This document shows positions 30,065 to 44,300 of a stretch of 64,000 nucleotides of DNA, one piece after another. Source of the DNA: Phoronis australis (lineage: Eukaryota; Phoronida; Phoronidae); assembly GCA_002633005.1 (NCBI GenBank), contig NMRA01000153.1, positions 187,893 to 251,892 of the forward strand, in the 5' to 3' direction. The notes under the pieces are model-generated. The model was not told the DNA's origin. It saw nothing but the letters and a program-made list of their open reading frames with translations, and made no database searches. Each line of letters begins with the position of its first letter. Within the stretch, counting starts at the first letter, position 1. The position numbers were made by a program, and so were the translations under genes.

Positions 30065-31369
30065 CTTTTTATTAGGGCTTAAAACTAGAAACTTGTCATG
30101 GCTGACTGTTTGATGAAAAAGATAGCTAGGGACTTTGATGCTTTGTATAATTTAGTTGAACCATATTTAATGGTAGAAATTGCAAGTGTATGTCGTTTGT
30201 TATCTAATAATGTGGTGCTGTTGAACATAACTTCCAACTCAGAATTGGTGATTATTTTGTGACTCTTCTCCTTTACTAAAGTTTTCTTCCTTAAAATGCT
30301 ATCTATTGCCATGTCACGCGGAAAAGGTAAACTCAAATGGGTTTCAACCTTAACTGATTTTGAAATTTTGAATTATGTCAACTTGTGTTGTGTTTGTGTA
30401 TTTTAAAAGCTTTTAGTCTTTGACTTCAAATTTAATTTTCTTAATAAAAATACATCAGAAATACTCATCTAAGATATTGCTTCCTAAGTACATAGTTTAA
30501 ACTTACCAGTTGTTACATATTCTTTCTATAAATGTTATTGGGAACAGACAAATGCATGGGGGTAAGCGCCATCTATAGAAGAATATGTAAAATAAACTTA
30601 AACTATTTCAAAACAGTTATGTTTCCTGAAATCTTCACTTTAACTTAACCGAGCCATAAATTGAAAATAGGATAGTAGCAGGCTAGAACAAATGTTAGAT
30701 TTTAATAACATGTAGTCTACCTATTGTCTTCTTCATTATATTATTGACATTGACATTAGTAGATTTTGTAAGTAGCTGTTGCAAAAGCTTTTTGTATGAT
30801 CTGACTACTACTATTGTAATAAATAATAAAATTTATACATTTAGTTCTGTTGTTCTTTTCTGTGGCTTTGGACCTTCATTGTCTTTCGCGTTCATTTTCA
30901 CTAAAAAAGCACTGAGCTTGATTACCGTAGTTCCTCTCATAGCAACAGTATAGTTCCCGGGAGATGGCTCCTATTACCCCTTCCTAAGATTGATGTATCA
31001 GTGTTTGTTTTAAAGTCTCATCGATGTAGCACACAATTTGACAAACCAAATAAATATTTTATTTTTTTCATGATGGACCAATAGTGCCAAACTGGTGCTT
31101 TTTGCATTTGTAACTTTTTACTGCTACTTGCCATCAGGAATTCATGTGGGGACTCACATGAATGTTAGAAGCTTCTAAAAATTGAAAAATCTTTTTTGAC
31201 AATAATTTTTGTCTGAATTAATTAGGTGAGAATTTACAATAGTATTGCATCAGTGAGTGTCTTTAATTTTAAACTTAAAATTCTCAAGTAAATGGGAATT
31301 GACTGAGGATTGCTTGTTAGTGATTGGTTTTAGCCACTTTAAGAAGTGGCTTAAGACGAGCCTTCCAAC

Positions 31370-31590
31370 TCGAAAATCAATGTTTTGACTTGAACCATTA
31401 TGAAAATGGTCTCAAATTGTTCCTTTGTCAAATTGGCAGTGATTTCAGGGCTTCAAATATTGCTCGAGATCAAGCTTGACAAAAACGGTCATTGATGTCT
31501 GCCTATAATGAGTTGCCAGTTCTTTACAGAAATCACTTAATAGGGAACAAGTCGAGACAAATGGTACGTAGTCTAAAACAAAGGTTCGCT
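31370..31590 (+). mobile_element. MITE of the locally abundant family (copy 3)
   Basis: GAACCATTATGAAAATGGTC + TCAAATTGTTCCTTTG at the left, GGGAACAAGTCGAGACAAAT + GGTACGTAGTCTAAA at the right. The interior has ATTGCTCGAGATCAAGC and a diverged inverse. Confidence 0.6.
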
Positions 31591-32526
31591 TATTCAGAAC
31601 TCCTGTTTATGGCTGCTTTAAGTTCACCAATAATATTACTGCTTAATAACAGTTCCTGTGTAAGTTCTGAAGTTTCATCGAAAAACATTTACGGCAAAAT
31701 ATCCTGAATTTAGGTTCCCAGCCGCTTTGGCTTTGAACTTTGAAAATTGTTAGAAGGTGGTTTTTGTTCTCACATTTTGGTTGACAAGAAATGCAAAAGA
31801 CTTTTCCTGATATAAACATGCACTGTAAGCCAATTGTACAGGTTTCGAAAACGAGTTACACATGCATATTTGGTCTTTAAACACATCATTATGAGTTACA
31901 ATAAAGTGCTAGGAATAGGACGGTACCTTCCTTGCTAGGAAAACTTGTAGTCATTGGCCTTGTTTTAGAAATGTTGGGGTGATTCTAGGAATCGTGTTGT
32001 TAAATATCAGGTCCACAGATTCTCCACAATTTTATTCAACTTTCTGCCAATGGAGCTGTAACCATCAGCACAGCAGTAAAACTTTGCTGTTATTGAAAGG
32101 TCGAATATAGTTAATGCAGGCGAGAAAAAACTTACTGAAAGGACGGCTTCAACAAATAACATGAGAAACTGCAATGGCAAGAAAATAAGACTAGAGAACT
32201 GCTTGACCAATGTTGCAACATTGTGAATAAATAGAGCGAGATTCAAGTGTCCTGTGTAATCCAGGACTTACCTGACGGCCATAGTAGTTTGGCGGGTGAA
32301 ATTAACCCACAATGACAAACTATTATAATGAGCATCGTGTGAAGAATTAATGACAAAACTGTCAATAGTTCTCTATTCTAGAAATCGTTTCTCATGTATG
32401 GAACAAGACGAGGCAGGTTTTTTAACTACAAGTGGCCTTAATCAAAAGTTGTTTTAATAGAGGCTGCATGTTTATTACGAATGTTATTTTCAACCGTGTG
32501 GAGTTTGCTCTTGTTTTATCAAAGAA

Positions 32527-32880
32527 CATTTAAGGTTATGTAGGAGCTTAGAAAATATGCAAATTTGGCCAAATTTGGTACATCACTATTTCAAAATGGC
32601 TCGTCAGATTCTTATGAAACCTCGACATACTATGCATTATGCACTGTTCTCTAAAGTACTTTTGCATCAGTGGCTATCAAAAAAAATTTTTTATAATTTT
32701 TAAAAAGTTCCATTTAATAAAAATAAAATGATGTAAAAATGTAACTGGGTATTTGAGATTTGATTTACTGAACATTTAATATTTCAAATTAATTTAGTTG
32801 TATACTAATATCATTGTTTTGGAATGGAGATGTGTTTTCTTTGTTAAATTTCACTAAAAAACATGGTCACACGACCCAAT
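32527..32880 (+). repeat. Copy of the AAGGTTATGTAGGAC dispersed repeat
   Basis: AAGGTTATGTAGGAGCTTAG, then GGCCAAATTTGGTACATC, then TTATGCACTGTTCTCTAAAG. It resembles 14186-14525 throughout. Confidence 0.6.
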
Positions 32881-35251
32881 TGATTGGACTTTGGTATGAA
32901 GTCTCAACAATCGAATTTTAAGAAGTTTCTAGTCTGGGAAATAAATAAATATTGAGGTCTATGTTGTATATATGTTTAGCTAAGTACACAGTATACATTG
33001 CCGTCTTAGAAACCAGAATAATTTCTCAAAATACAATATTGAAAATCTGAATTCATGCCTTAAATGGACAATTTTTTGTTATCACATTACCACCATTTGT
33101 TCGTGAAAGATGTCATCTTTGTTTTGGAAATGAGTTTCCATTGATCATAAATTACTGGGAACTGGTATTTAAACTTATCGCTTTACAAACTCAAAGCATT
33201 TTTCATTTCGTTCACTCTTTGTGAGTATTTCCTAGACATTTTTTTATGGCTGTCTGGGACTGGTTCCCCTAACAAGTAAAATAAGCACGGAAGTTATGCA
33301 AAACTACCAGCATCCTCATGAAAAGTTCATGCTTAAAATTTCGAATAGCATCAATAATCAAAATTCTTTGAAAATGACAATGTTGTTTGTTGCAGTGGTT
33401 TCCAACAACGTGCCATGGTTGGCTCATAAAATGATTTTAAAATTGCCAAGGGTAGCAATGAAAGCAGTCAGATATCGAGTCACGAATTGTGCATGTACTG
33501 CATTTTAAAAAATCCACCGAAGTTGATAGTTGGTTTGAGGAATTCTTACGACGATTTCAAGCCTGCTCTTTGGAACCAGTTTCTGACATCCCTGAGTTGA
33601 TGTCCCAATGTTTTTCACATGAAATCCTTTTGCTATATTTGTGTAATTTAGAGCGTTTTAAAAAAAACTTTTATTCAAATAAAAGATCTCCCTGTGAAGG
33701 GTATTTGCTTTTATCACTAAAAACTACCACCAGTCTTATCAGTCTCCAGAGCTCCAGTTACAGTCATTGTATAAACTATTTTTATCACATCAGACACTGG
33801 AACACTACAAGAAGCAGGAAGTCTCTGGCACCAACTAATTATGTTGAACACATCTGGAAAAGTTCAACTGTTTTGATGTGAACACTTATGCATGTGCCCA
33901 AGATATTTTTTAGTTGTTGGTTTAAACCAATTAAGTGGTGACATCTCTGTATTAACGGACATCAGTGACTTGGTGAAAATGGTTGGAGAAGGCGCTAATT
34001 AATTGGTAAGACTCATTTTTTCAGTCTTTCATAATTAACTCTTGAAGTCTCAGTCCAGCTTGTTTTCTTGTGTAAGTGACAAATGTGTGGACTCGCCAGG
34101 TATCTAGCAGTCAAGGAAATTTCAGGCTGCTGACTTCTGTGATTCAATTCGTTAATTAGAACAGGAGATTAATTTCCATGGAGCTTACTGATAAACCTTC
34201 GTTAAAGACACTTCATTATTCTCTGTTTGAGCATATTTCATTTGTTGTCCTGACATTGCAGAGGGTGCCGATTCATCTTTATTAGTTAAGACTAGTGAAT
34301 GATGTCTTCACCAAGGACAACTCATAGATTCAGATATGGTATGTATAGTAAAGGTTCTTAGAACACAAGATTCTTACTCAATGGATAGTGCACCTGGTTG
34401 TACTCAGATGTTGCTTTTTGTGGTGTACAGTACATTTGTATATATTACTTACTCGCTCTTTTAACGCACGGGAATGATGAAGTTTTTTCAAAAGAGTTAG
34501 TATATTTTTATTTGTAAGCCCGTGTACTATGTTTATTGAATCAAATCAATGTAATATAGGGACATTCTGTATAGGTTGACATTTATGTTTTAATGAATTT
34601 TTCTTTGAGGGTCCAGTATTGCGAAAGATCTCTATTGAGGTCATGTTTTGAAAGGGTACATTTCAAAAGGGTGAAGTTTTGCAGTTTGGTCTGTGGACAG
34701 TTGAACTCTGGAATGGTGCCAATAGGTCTTCATCTTATGTCCCTAAATGTCCAACTAGTTGCGTTGTATGAAATGTGTTTTCAATGAAAAAATTGCTCAC
34801 TTTTGATAATGTATTATTGGAAAATGTGGGAAAAAGAACTGGCCATAAAGATGATGTGGTAGAAAATTTTGACATTGGTAACTAAACAAACTCCACAAAT
34901 GTGCGAAATTTTAGGACTGTCACACAACTCTGAGCACTGGTATACATGTAGCCTTGGGAGGTTTTTGAAAACTTAAACAGTCCATTAACATTGTTCTTGC
35001 TTTTGATTGAAATGCTGCTTCTTCAAGAATTCACTCTCAAACACTGTTTCATTTTTTATGGTAAGGTGACAGTAATTAGTGGCATTTTTTGTTGTTTTCT
35101 TTAGAAATATTCATTGAGGAATGGAATGTATTTTAGGGCCCCATTGTGTTCGCAGACTGGCAAAGAAGTCAGGCCCCGGACAATGTATATCATAAGAGCG
35201 CAGTATATTTAAGAATTGTGTTAATTGTGACCTCATCACAGTTCATTTACT

Positions 35252-35308
35252 ATGACAGGCCTAACACACAGTCCTCAACTTGAAAAGAGGCATGGAGAAG
35301 AGACAGAG
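35252..35308 (+). CDS. Septin B proposed first coding exon
   Basis: ATG at 35252 opens 19 codons, [19 protein letters not shown], ending exactly in phase 0 before the donor gtgaga. The next exon (55631) also needs phase 0. An in-frame TGA lies upstream at 35228. The length and MTGL start resemble the N-terminus of SEPT5-type proteins, which have about 20-25 residues before the GFATLP block. The 20.3-kb gap to the next exon and the lack of a homology search keep this tentative; other first exons are possible. Confidence 0.55.
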
Positions 35309-38300
35309 GTGAGAATTATTAGTGTTGTATTGAATTTGGTATAAAGTTACATTTTGCCCCATTTAACTGGCTAAAAATGAAAATGGAATTGGGCCTTTTA
35401 CTCTCATGAATTAGTTTACGGTAATAACATTCCTTACTGTAATAGGATTATGTGTCCATTATAAACAAGAGCATCTAAACCATTGCGAATTCAAAAATAG
35501 GGCATGTATGCATTTCCTGTCACTTAAGTTACTGGCTTATTCAGCAAAAATTCAAGCTTGGTGGAGTGTGATAATATTTTAAACCCCGAAGCAGTTGGGT
35601 TTAATATTTAACATTGGCAGCTAAATATCATGCGTTATGCAGCTTTGATTTTGAATACTAGATTGGAAGAATTTTTTAGAACTGTTATTATTATATGCCT
35701 GTATCCAGGCCCATGTACCTATATTCTGAATTGGTTGTATGCATCTACATAGAGAACACTTGAGTTAAACCAAGGATTAATTTTTGAAGTAAGAGGCAGG
35801 TTGACTTGATGTGGCTGTATAACAGCATTCCGTCCAAGATGCAAACTTTTGATATACGTACCTCTTACTGTTGTAAAAGTGATCTCAATTTGCTCCTTAC
35901 TCAGACAAGAAGGGGTTTCTGAGTTGGCAAAAAATTGACAGTTTGTTATTCCTTGAGATCTTGTTCAGTGCATATAATAACACGCTGTGGAGCATCAACT
36001 AGAGATGCCATGGAGCGTCAACTTGTAGAGACTTGTCTCTAGCAATAACGAACTGAATTCACATCCAATTTTACTAAAAACAGTTGAAATCAACTTCCTA
36101 AAGGTATCATTTCTTAATCAAAAGTAAGGTTTCTTGTGTTGGAGGGTGGGTTTTATGCTGCTTGAATCATTCCAAAACGTATAGATCTGATGTTGACCTG
36201 CTGTCAACTTGACATTCATCATTGTATGGATAAATTAAGTACTGAGAATGGAAGGCACACGAAAAACAAGAATAAGAATTGCACACTTACAAGGGATAAC
36301 CCCCTTTGCCTATAACTGAAGTCCGCCACATGACTGTGCGTGAAATACTTCATCAAAAAATATTTTTTTTTAAAAAACATTACTTCAGGTATTGGCACAA
36401 AGGCTTAATCACTGACATATACAGTATGCTCTTTGGCTATGATATGCTGATAATTGTCTAGAAATGTGATATGGATTGATACATTAAGCATTTTGTCTTG
36501 AATTGTTTGCTTTACAAAATAACTGAAAGCTATCACTTTTGATGGGAAGTGATTGACTTCAGCTTATTTCACATACTTTCGAAATTTTGATTGTGTTAAT
36601 GTTTAAACAATGGCTATGGTACCGTAGTCATAATTTCCTCAGCAAGTTTGGCCATCAAAAGTGTGAAGCAAATCAGAACAAATAACTGCAAATTCATGTA
36701 AAGATACAGTTAGGAGTCGTTCTGTTAAATCCATTTTTACATTGAAGCTTAGATGAGGGGAATTAAAAATATTGTTTTGTGAGGTTGTCCTCAGTTTTTG
36801 GTCTAAGGCTTCCCGATGATCAGTTGAATATTTTGTATTGGTAAGGTGTATGTTTTGAACAAGAGCAAGAAATACAGCATATGGTGACTTTCCTTCTGTG
36901 GATGATAGTTGGCCGCTCGATGGAATGTTCAGGTGGTCCCTTTGCTCTACCTTTGGTTCTGCTGTCAGCTTGAATTCAGTTGTTTAATGTGGGTGGCTGT
37001 GTTAGATTTTGTGTGCATGTACCTTAATATTTGATAGACTTGTGGGTATTTACATCTTTTGTTGATTGAAACTCAAACATAAAAAGGAAATGTGTTCAAG
37101 GAGTTTTATTCCATTTTCTACCAAAAAAAAGAAAAATCCAGAAATAATTTGTGTAATGAATTTTTCTCGATTATATAACAAATTTTTGAGGGTGTTTGTA
37201 AGGCAAAAACTTGTCAATCTTGTTAGACTTGAAAACCCCATATATTTATTTGTGTAATATCTGGCACTTTGACAGAACAAACACTTGAAAACACAGGGAA
37301 AGGTGACACCAGAGGGACAGGGATGCTGATTGTGTTGACAAAACAAAGATAAACAATAGTGGTTTTGAATTTGTTCACAGGAAGCCTCGGTTAATTACTC
37401 TTCCAATCTTTGTCAATAAACAATACAGTGTGAGTTGCCACTTTTTAATCACCGGTGACATTTCGATTAATGCTAGAACTGTTTTGTATACTGTTGCTCT
37501 TCTCTGTCAACTAGATCAGAGAGCAATTATAGTCAATGGAAAATAATTAATGGAAGCTAACAAAGCCTGTAGGTTTTTGGTTCTTCAGTATGTTTTTTTC
37601 TTATTTTGTGGTCTATGGGGTGCTTGAATGTTCAGCCACTCACCCNCCCCCCCGCCTCTGGGCAGTATTTATGCATTTTTCAGTTACTAATGCTATGTGG
37701 AATAATTGTACCACTACTAATTTTGGACAAAACTACTGGCAATTGCCAGAATCACCCTTTTTTCATTGTTGTGAATGGCCTGTGTTTCAACAAATTGGTA
37801 GATAGCAGCTATGCTACACAAGTTGAGACTGTAAAATGCTTGTTTTTCATGAAAAAATAAAAAATTGAATTTCACTTGTCCACCACACTGCGTCCTAAAT
37901 TGGGGTGATTTTGTGGTAGATTGAGCGCCGTTACGAAATCCTTAATCTTTCCATTTTTATGCAGGTACTTAACTACAATTGGTCAGGCTGAACAGGCTTT
38001 TAAGCTCGTTTGTAGGTTGGTTGAAGTTGAGCATCATGCTAACTCTTGTTTTTCTAATGAAACTGGTTAAGTGTGGTTTAATGCATTAGCTAAGTATTTT
38101 AGGTTCATCAGGGGTCAATATCGCAGTTAGGGGTGAGAAATTACTCCTATGGGACCTAAAATACTCTGACCAGTCAGCTTAATTGGACTTGAATGATTTG
38201 TGAAGGTCATAATTGATGTTCTATGTCAATTTTATTAAAATTAAGTTGTTATGAAAGCATAACATTAAAACTTGACACAATTGGTTAGTTTGTGGACATC

Positions 38301-41300
38301 AATTCACTTTATTGCTGCAATAATTGCATAAATATATCTTATTCAGTGAGGCGTGGAATATATTGCAAGCAGTTTATCCCGTTCAATCCGCCATGTGACC
38401 AAAAAGATGGCAAATTGAATGGGATAAACTGCTAACTGTAAGTATTGTAGACAATTTTTATCAAGAAATTCATTTGTTACTTATTGGTTTTAGGATTTAT
38501 TTTTTCTTCATATTGGTCAAATGTTTATTAATTGAAAAGTATGTGGCCTCGCTTGTGCTTAAAAGCCTACCAGAGGTCTCCATCAAGATAAAAAGCAAAA
38601 TTTGTAATAACAGTAGTTTCTTCATATTAGAACACAATGTGGCGAAACAGTAAAATTTCATTTCATGGAAAATTTCAACAAGAGTAAGCAAGAAGACAAG
38701 TTTTCACCACCAATTAACTCACACTGAAATTTTGAAATTTTTGAAACGTATTAAAAATGTACACTGAACATTTGAAAAATGAAAAAATGACAACTTGTAT
38801 TTTGGTTCGACTTTAAGGCAATTTCACCAAATAAATTCTTCTGTTTACTACCACTATGGTAATAACAAATCAGTGAAAATCATAGGCGGATTTAGGGAGG
38901 GGGGCCCAGGGCCCCCCTTGGCTGCCGCAAAAAATAAAACGGCAAGAGCGTAGGGAAATGTTGATTAACCCCGGTAATTAAAATTATACCGATGAAACAA
39001 GATTTAAATGTGTGAAGTTTTGGTGTTTGGGGGGTGGGCTCAGATCCAATTTCAAGTGTCAAATTCAGAACACGGCGCATTCGTAACGGAACTATGGCTA
39101 AGTACAGGCTCTCCCGCGATATCCCAGGCAACCGGCAGTGATGCTGTGCACTACGACTCCGTTTCCGTCGTCTGCTCCACTGTGCAATGAAGAAAATGGA
39201 ACCTGAGTAATGATGAAAAAACAGAAGCTGCTGGTAAGATGTGAATTTTAATCGAAGCCTTAGTGAATCACTCAGAAACTCATAATTCTCTCTTTGTCAA
39301 ATCTTAACTTAAGACGATTTCCAAAGCAATCCCATCATTATTGCCCACACGAACAACGGATTTGGTCTTTTGGGCATTTGAAGACTATTGTGAATACAAC
39401 AAATTTGCTAAGAACCCATTGCACAAAATATAAAACATGTAATAAGCATTACAAAAAGAAGTAGGTTTTGCGCGCAAACACTGTGGACCATAANCTTGTG
39501 ATATCCTAGATCCGCCACTGAAAATTTTGAAAAGTTATAGTACCAGCCAATTGAAACGGGGTCCAGGCCTTTGTCTTATCCATTTGCGTCACTCTATTAT
39601 TGCATGGACGGTGAACACAAGCCAGGCGTGCAGTTGCAGAAAAGTGTCTCCGAGATAACGTGGGATCTGTGTTTTTAGTGAAAGAAATAGCAAAATTAGT
39701 TGCTTTTGCTTTTGCTTTTGGTTTTGAGCTTACTTAAAGTGATACTAAACCCTATTTTGGTGATTTCAACTAATCCTGTCACCTGATAATGCATCATTGG
39801 GTCACTGTCAAGTTCGTCTAGTGTCAGACAATTTCTCAAGACACAAAACAGAACAATTTAACAATAAATTATATATATTACCTCTCAGACACACACACAC
39901 ACACACACAAAACACAAACTCATAATAATGATTCCCGATACTAGAATTGCTATAGTTCACAATTAGGGTTTCAGTGTCTCTTTACGGTCCTACTCGTGCC
40001 ACAACTTAGGCTTCTCAGCATCAGAGATATTCGCCGCTTGACAAATATTACTGCGCCCAGCTTGACCAGCCTCCTGCAGATAAATATTACGCCGCTCAGC
40101 TTGACCAGCCTCCTGCACCAAGGTTCAGCTGCTTGGTGATAAAACTTAAGGGTCACCTAGAAATTACATAGGTACAGTAATAAGTCAACCAACTCAATAA
40201 CCAGCCATGACATAAACGTATTTTCGAATTACATCTAGAAAGAATGCTAAGGCACATAACGCTCAGGTAAATTAAACTGACTAGCACAGCGTATTATAAG
40301 TACCTGTACTAACAAATATTCGATACAAAACACACTTACATGTTCCAAAGCGTTTTGACTGGTAAGAGCACCATGTGCTTCAAATATAAAGCAAAAGCGT
40401 GGCAAAGAACAACTGCTCTCCGTCCAAACTATCAGTAGACTGCCCAGTAACACGTGTATACCAGCATAATCGTGACTGCTACCTGCACTTGCAAAACGAG
40501 CACATTTGCATAACAATACAAAGGGGTTGGCTCTACATAGAGCAACTAACAACAGGAATCTCTTGATATTCAAATCATATACAAGTCAGACCAAATTGTG
40601 ACAGTCACAAATTGTACAACATGGTCCTTGGTGGGTGGTCTTTTCCCACATTTGCCACCTAATTGGCTTTTGCTTTTAGCATAGGTCACCTTGCCTGTTT
40701 AAGAGACTTTGAAGGAATTTTCAAATTTTCCCACAAACTTCAGGAGTCAGTGTCGAGGGTTATAGAGCATTATTTCATTTCAGACAACAAGACGAGGAAA
40801 GTCTGTTTTAGTATCTGTTAATAGGCAAAAACTAGGTTTGGTATCCTTAGCACAGTTTAGTTAGTAACAAAATTCTTTTTATCGTATGTTCATAACTGTA
40901 GTCATTTCATGTAACAGTCGGTTTACTAGTTTTTTACTTTTTCGTCTATAGACTATTTCGAGAACAAATATTCCTGGACACTGTGAACAAAGTTGCAATT
41001 GAAAGAGGGCGATGTCATTACCATCACATGTTACATGCATTTATAAAATTCAATGATAAGAGCCAGTGGGTTTTGAGGAACATAACCGAATAGTCATCTC
41101 CTGTTAAGAGTTAGCACAAAAACTATTGTTGTGCACCGCAGTAGACTGTTGTTTTTATCTTACTGTGAGATAGGGGATCACCCCTCTGAATGACTTCATT
41201 AACAAATATTTTCCCAGTTATTAGCATAGATGTGTTATTCTTTGGATTCACTGCATAGTAAGAGACGTTGTTTTTACGTTGGTGTGTTGCTTAATAGGTT

Positions 41301-44300
41301 TGCACTTGTATTCCTTGATGGATCTAGGTTGTGTTAAGGGTGGAACTCAACCACAGTTTTCGAAACAAAAATGACGGTCCGCATAGCCCCAAAAACGGTA
41401 TACCAACAGTGCTTTTTGGTTGCGTCTGTTGGGGGACTCGGGCCCTACCGCACCCTTTAATCCACTTTAAGGTTATGTAGGACCTTATCGTCAAGGTCGG
41501 TCTAACAATGACAAAAAAGTTTTCCTAAATTTTGTCGCTCGTTGACACCTGTCCAGCAAATTAAGGTTATGTTGGACTGTATTGACAAGTCTCTGCATTT
41601 GGCTGAATATCAACGCAACTATAGTTTTTAACTAAATAAAAGTATATATTTTCTGAAAGTAGAAAACTTCTAGAATTTGAATTTTCACTTTAAACCAATC
41701 CGTTATTGATTTGGTCATATGACTATGTCTTTTTAATAAATTTTATCAATAAAGAAAGGTATGGCATAACAACTGTATCATGACATGACCAAGTTTCATT
41801 TGATATAAATGTACAAGATGAAATCTCAAAAATGCTGTTCCAGTTTTCTCAATTATTTTGTTTTCATTTTATGCAAATCATAAAAGTTGTGTTTTTGATA
41901 GGCCCTCATGCAAAAGTGGAACACTTTTTTAAAACAATCCATAACAAGATTTTGGTGAACAATACATAAAGCATAGCAGCTGAAAGTTTCGTCTCATGTT
42001 TGGAAGTAGGCCAAATTTCGGCATTTTCCTAGGGTTCTACATAGGTAACACTAATGGTGTTCAGTTATATTGAGTACCAGTGTATGTCAACTTGTTTATT
42101 ACAGTAATTACCTCATTTTCCAAAGCATTAAACATGGGAATGCATGAACAGAAATATGATAGATATGTGTGAGTCACTGTTTTCATCCATGGCATTTTTT
42201 TCCTTGTCACATTTTGCTAGCTGAGATGACTAATGCGCTTCAAAACTATTTTATACATGTTGCGGTGCAAACCTTTTTGATAGAAAACGCTGTCTCATAT
42301 ATTCTTGAGCTTTAGTACAAGCCATAAGTAATCTGACCAATAACCATTTCACTGTTATGATGGTTAGTTATGTTCAAAGCGAAAATGACTGATAATATCT
42401 TTGAAGGTGGCAAAATTCTTATTGCATAACTTATCCACCTTACTAACTTTTCTGTTAATTCACCTTAGTTTTCAGTCATTATTTAACACTGCTGCGATGA
42501 TGAATTCACCTTCCACCCAGCCGTCATGACCGGGAATTCTGGGTCATTTCGTCTGAATGCTTTTGACACATCTGTAACTTTAAAGCCTTGTTTTGCCCCT
42601 TATTTATGTATTATGATTTCAATCCGATATATATTCCATCGAGTTGTGTTAATTTATTTTATATTATCCTTGTTTAGCCTTGTGAATCACTAAATAATTC
42701 TTATCAATGGTGTCATCTTTTAACTCATTCAAAAGTGCATATCTAATGTGTTATTAGATATCCTGCATTAGATATCCAAACATAAAGCCACTTTTATGCT
42801 AACAATCTTTTTTAGCTGACATTTAAGTGTGTCTAAGTGTCGTTTTATGTGCTTGACGGTTTTTATGAGACAATTTTAACGCGTTTTGTTACCGATAACA
42901 GAGCTGTCATCAGGTATTCCAGGGAGCATTCATTTTGAGTGTAATTTGGACACCGGTGCCGTATGCATGGAACAGTCCCACAGAGGGACTCAACTAAGGC
43001 TCCCTAAATCTTCTGGACACTTGTGTCTTTGTTTACTCACAGGTGATGTTTTTCTATCGTTTTATCTTTATTATGAGCTCCTCCTTTAGTAATGACACTT
43101 TCTTATAAAATAAAGTGAGGCCTTATTTCAATGAAACTAGGGAATTAGTCCTTACATTAGGGGTGTTGCATGGAAAAATGGAAAAATCCCTGTGTGTTTT
43201 CGGTAATATTGAGAATTTTATAGTAGAGCTTACACTCAGTCTGTATAAAAGCCAAAAATTGACTAAATGATCAATGTAAAACTACAGAAGAAAGCTCCAC
43301 GCAGTCAATGTTTTCACAAGCCCACAAATACTGTGAAAAGTTAAGGTTATCTCTAACCTTATACACAAAAAATAGTCATTTTTACAATATTTCACGTGTT
43401 TAGTAAAATACCTTATCATCATTCTAGGGGAACTTCAAATACAAAATATATACTGTGTTTCGAGAAAAAGAGATTTAACAGAACTACTTGGGAACAGCAC
43501 AATCCCGTGGATATTTGTTTACTACTTTTCCGAGGTCAAAGTTTAAAGGGCTTTCAATCAAATCAAATCTCCCGCCAGGTACAGAACAGCTTCGCATACC
43601 CTCAGTCCATTCATTCACAAAATCGCCATAACATTTAGTAAACGAGGTGTACTTATGGTGGAATGGTGCCGGGGAAAATACAGACAAAACGTAACTTTGA
43701 TCCTAAGGGAGTTGTGCGTCTACATGCATACGACCGTTGGCGTTGAGAACGAATGCTACTGTCGCCTCAAGCCTCTGCGGTCATCAACACAGCAAATTAT
43801 GAAAAGAGATAAATCGTCACCCTAATTCCTTTAATCAATTAATAAATTGACATTTCAATGTTTCGATCTCATGCTAACGACATGCTTTAACCACTGATTC
43901 GATTTTTGTTATCCATTTCTTATTTTGTTTCGTGCTCAGTCTCCCAGCACGTGACGTGTACAGGCTACGTGTATAACAATGAACTGTGACCTATTTATAA
44001 AAGTAGGTCAAATGGTCGCAAATAACAGTAACAGTTAGCTGGGAACGGTACGTTTTAATGATAATTAAGTTAATTACGCCACTGCATAATCAGTTGACAT
44101 TGCAAGTGAATGTTGAAATAGCGAACATGTTTAAGGCTTGTATAGGTTATGTGTACCGAAAACAAGCTTTCACCGAATAACAAACCGAAGACTTTGAGAT
44201 TTTCAGTCTTCCCAGTTTAATCAGCTTTATCTTGGCTTCTGCAAATCAACTTCATTTGAACTTAGGAACATGAGTTCTCGAAAACGGCTTGGTGGATTTC

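Larger units (their letters stand above)
27774..35251. other. Intergenic region between the two septins
   Basis: About 7.5 kb. It holds a TTAA-flanked MITE with a piggyBac insertion (28584-29745), two MITE copies, a dispersed repeat at 32527 and AT-rich sequence. ORFs here, including one of 130 codons at 33489-33881, have no recognisable motif. Gene B's promoter and 5' UTR are presumably at its right end. Confidence 0.6.

Noticed and set aside
33489-33881. 130-codon ORF on the + strand
   Set aside because: No recognisable domain, AT-rich low-complexity composition and no splice context; consistent with chance in AT-rich DNA.
34301-34341. ATG with a following gtatgt donor as an alternative first exon of septin B
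   Set aside because: It ends in phase 1, and joining to the exon at 55631 would create an immediate stop; phase 0 is needed.
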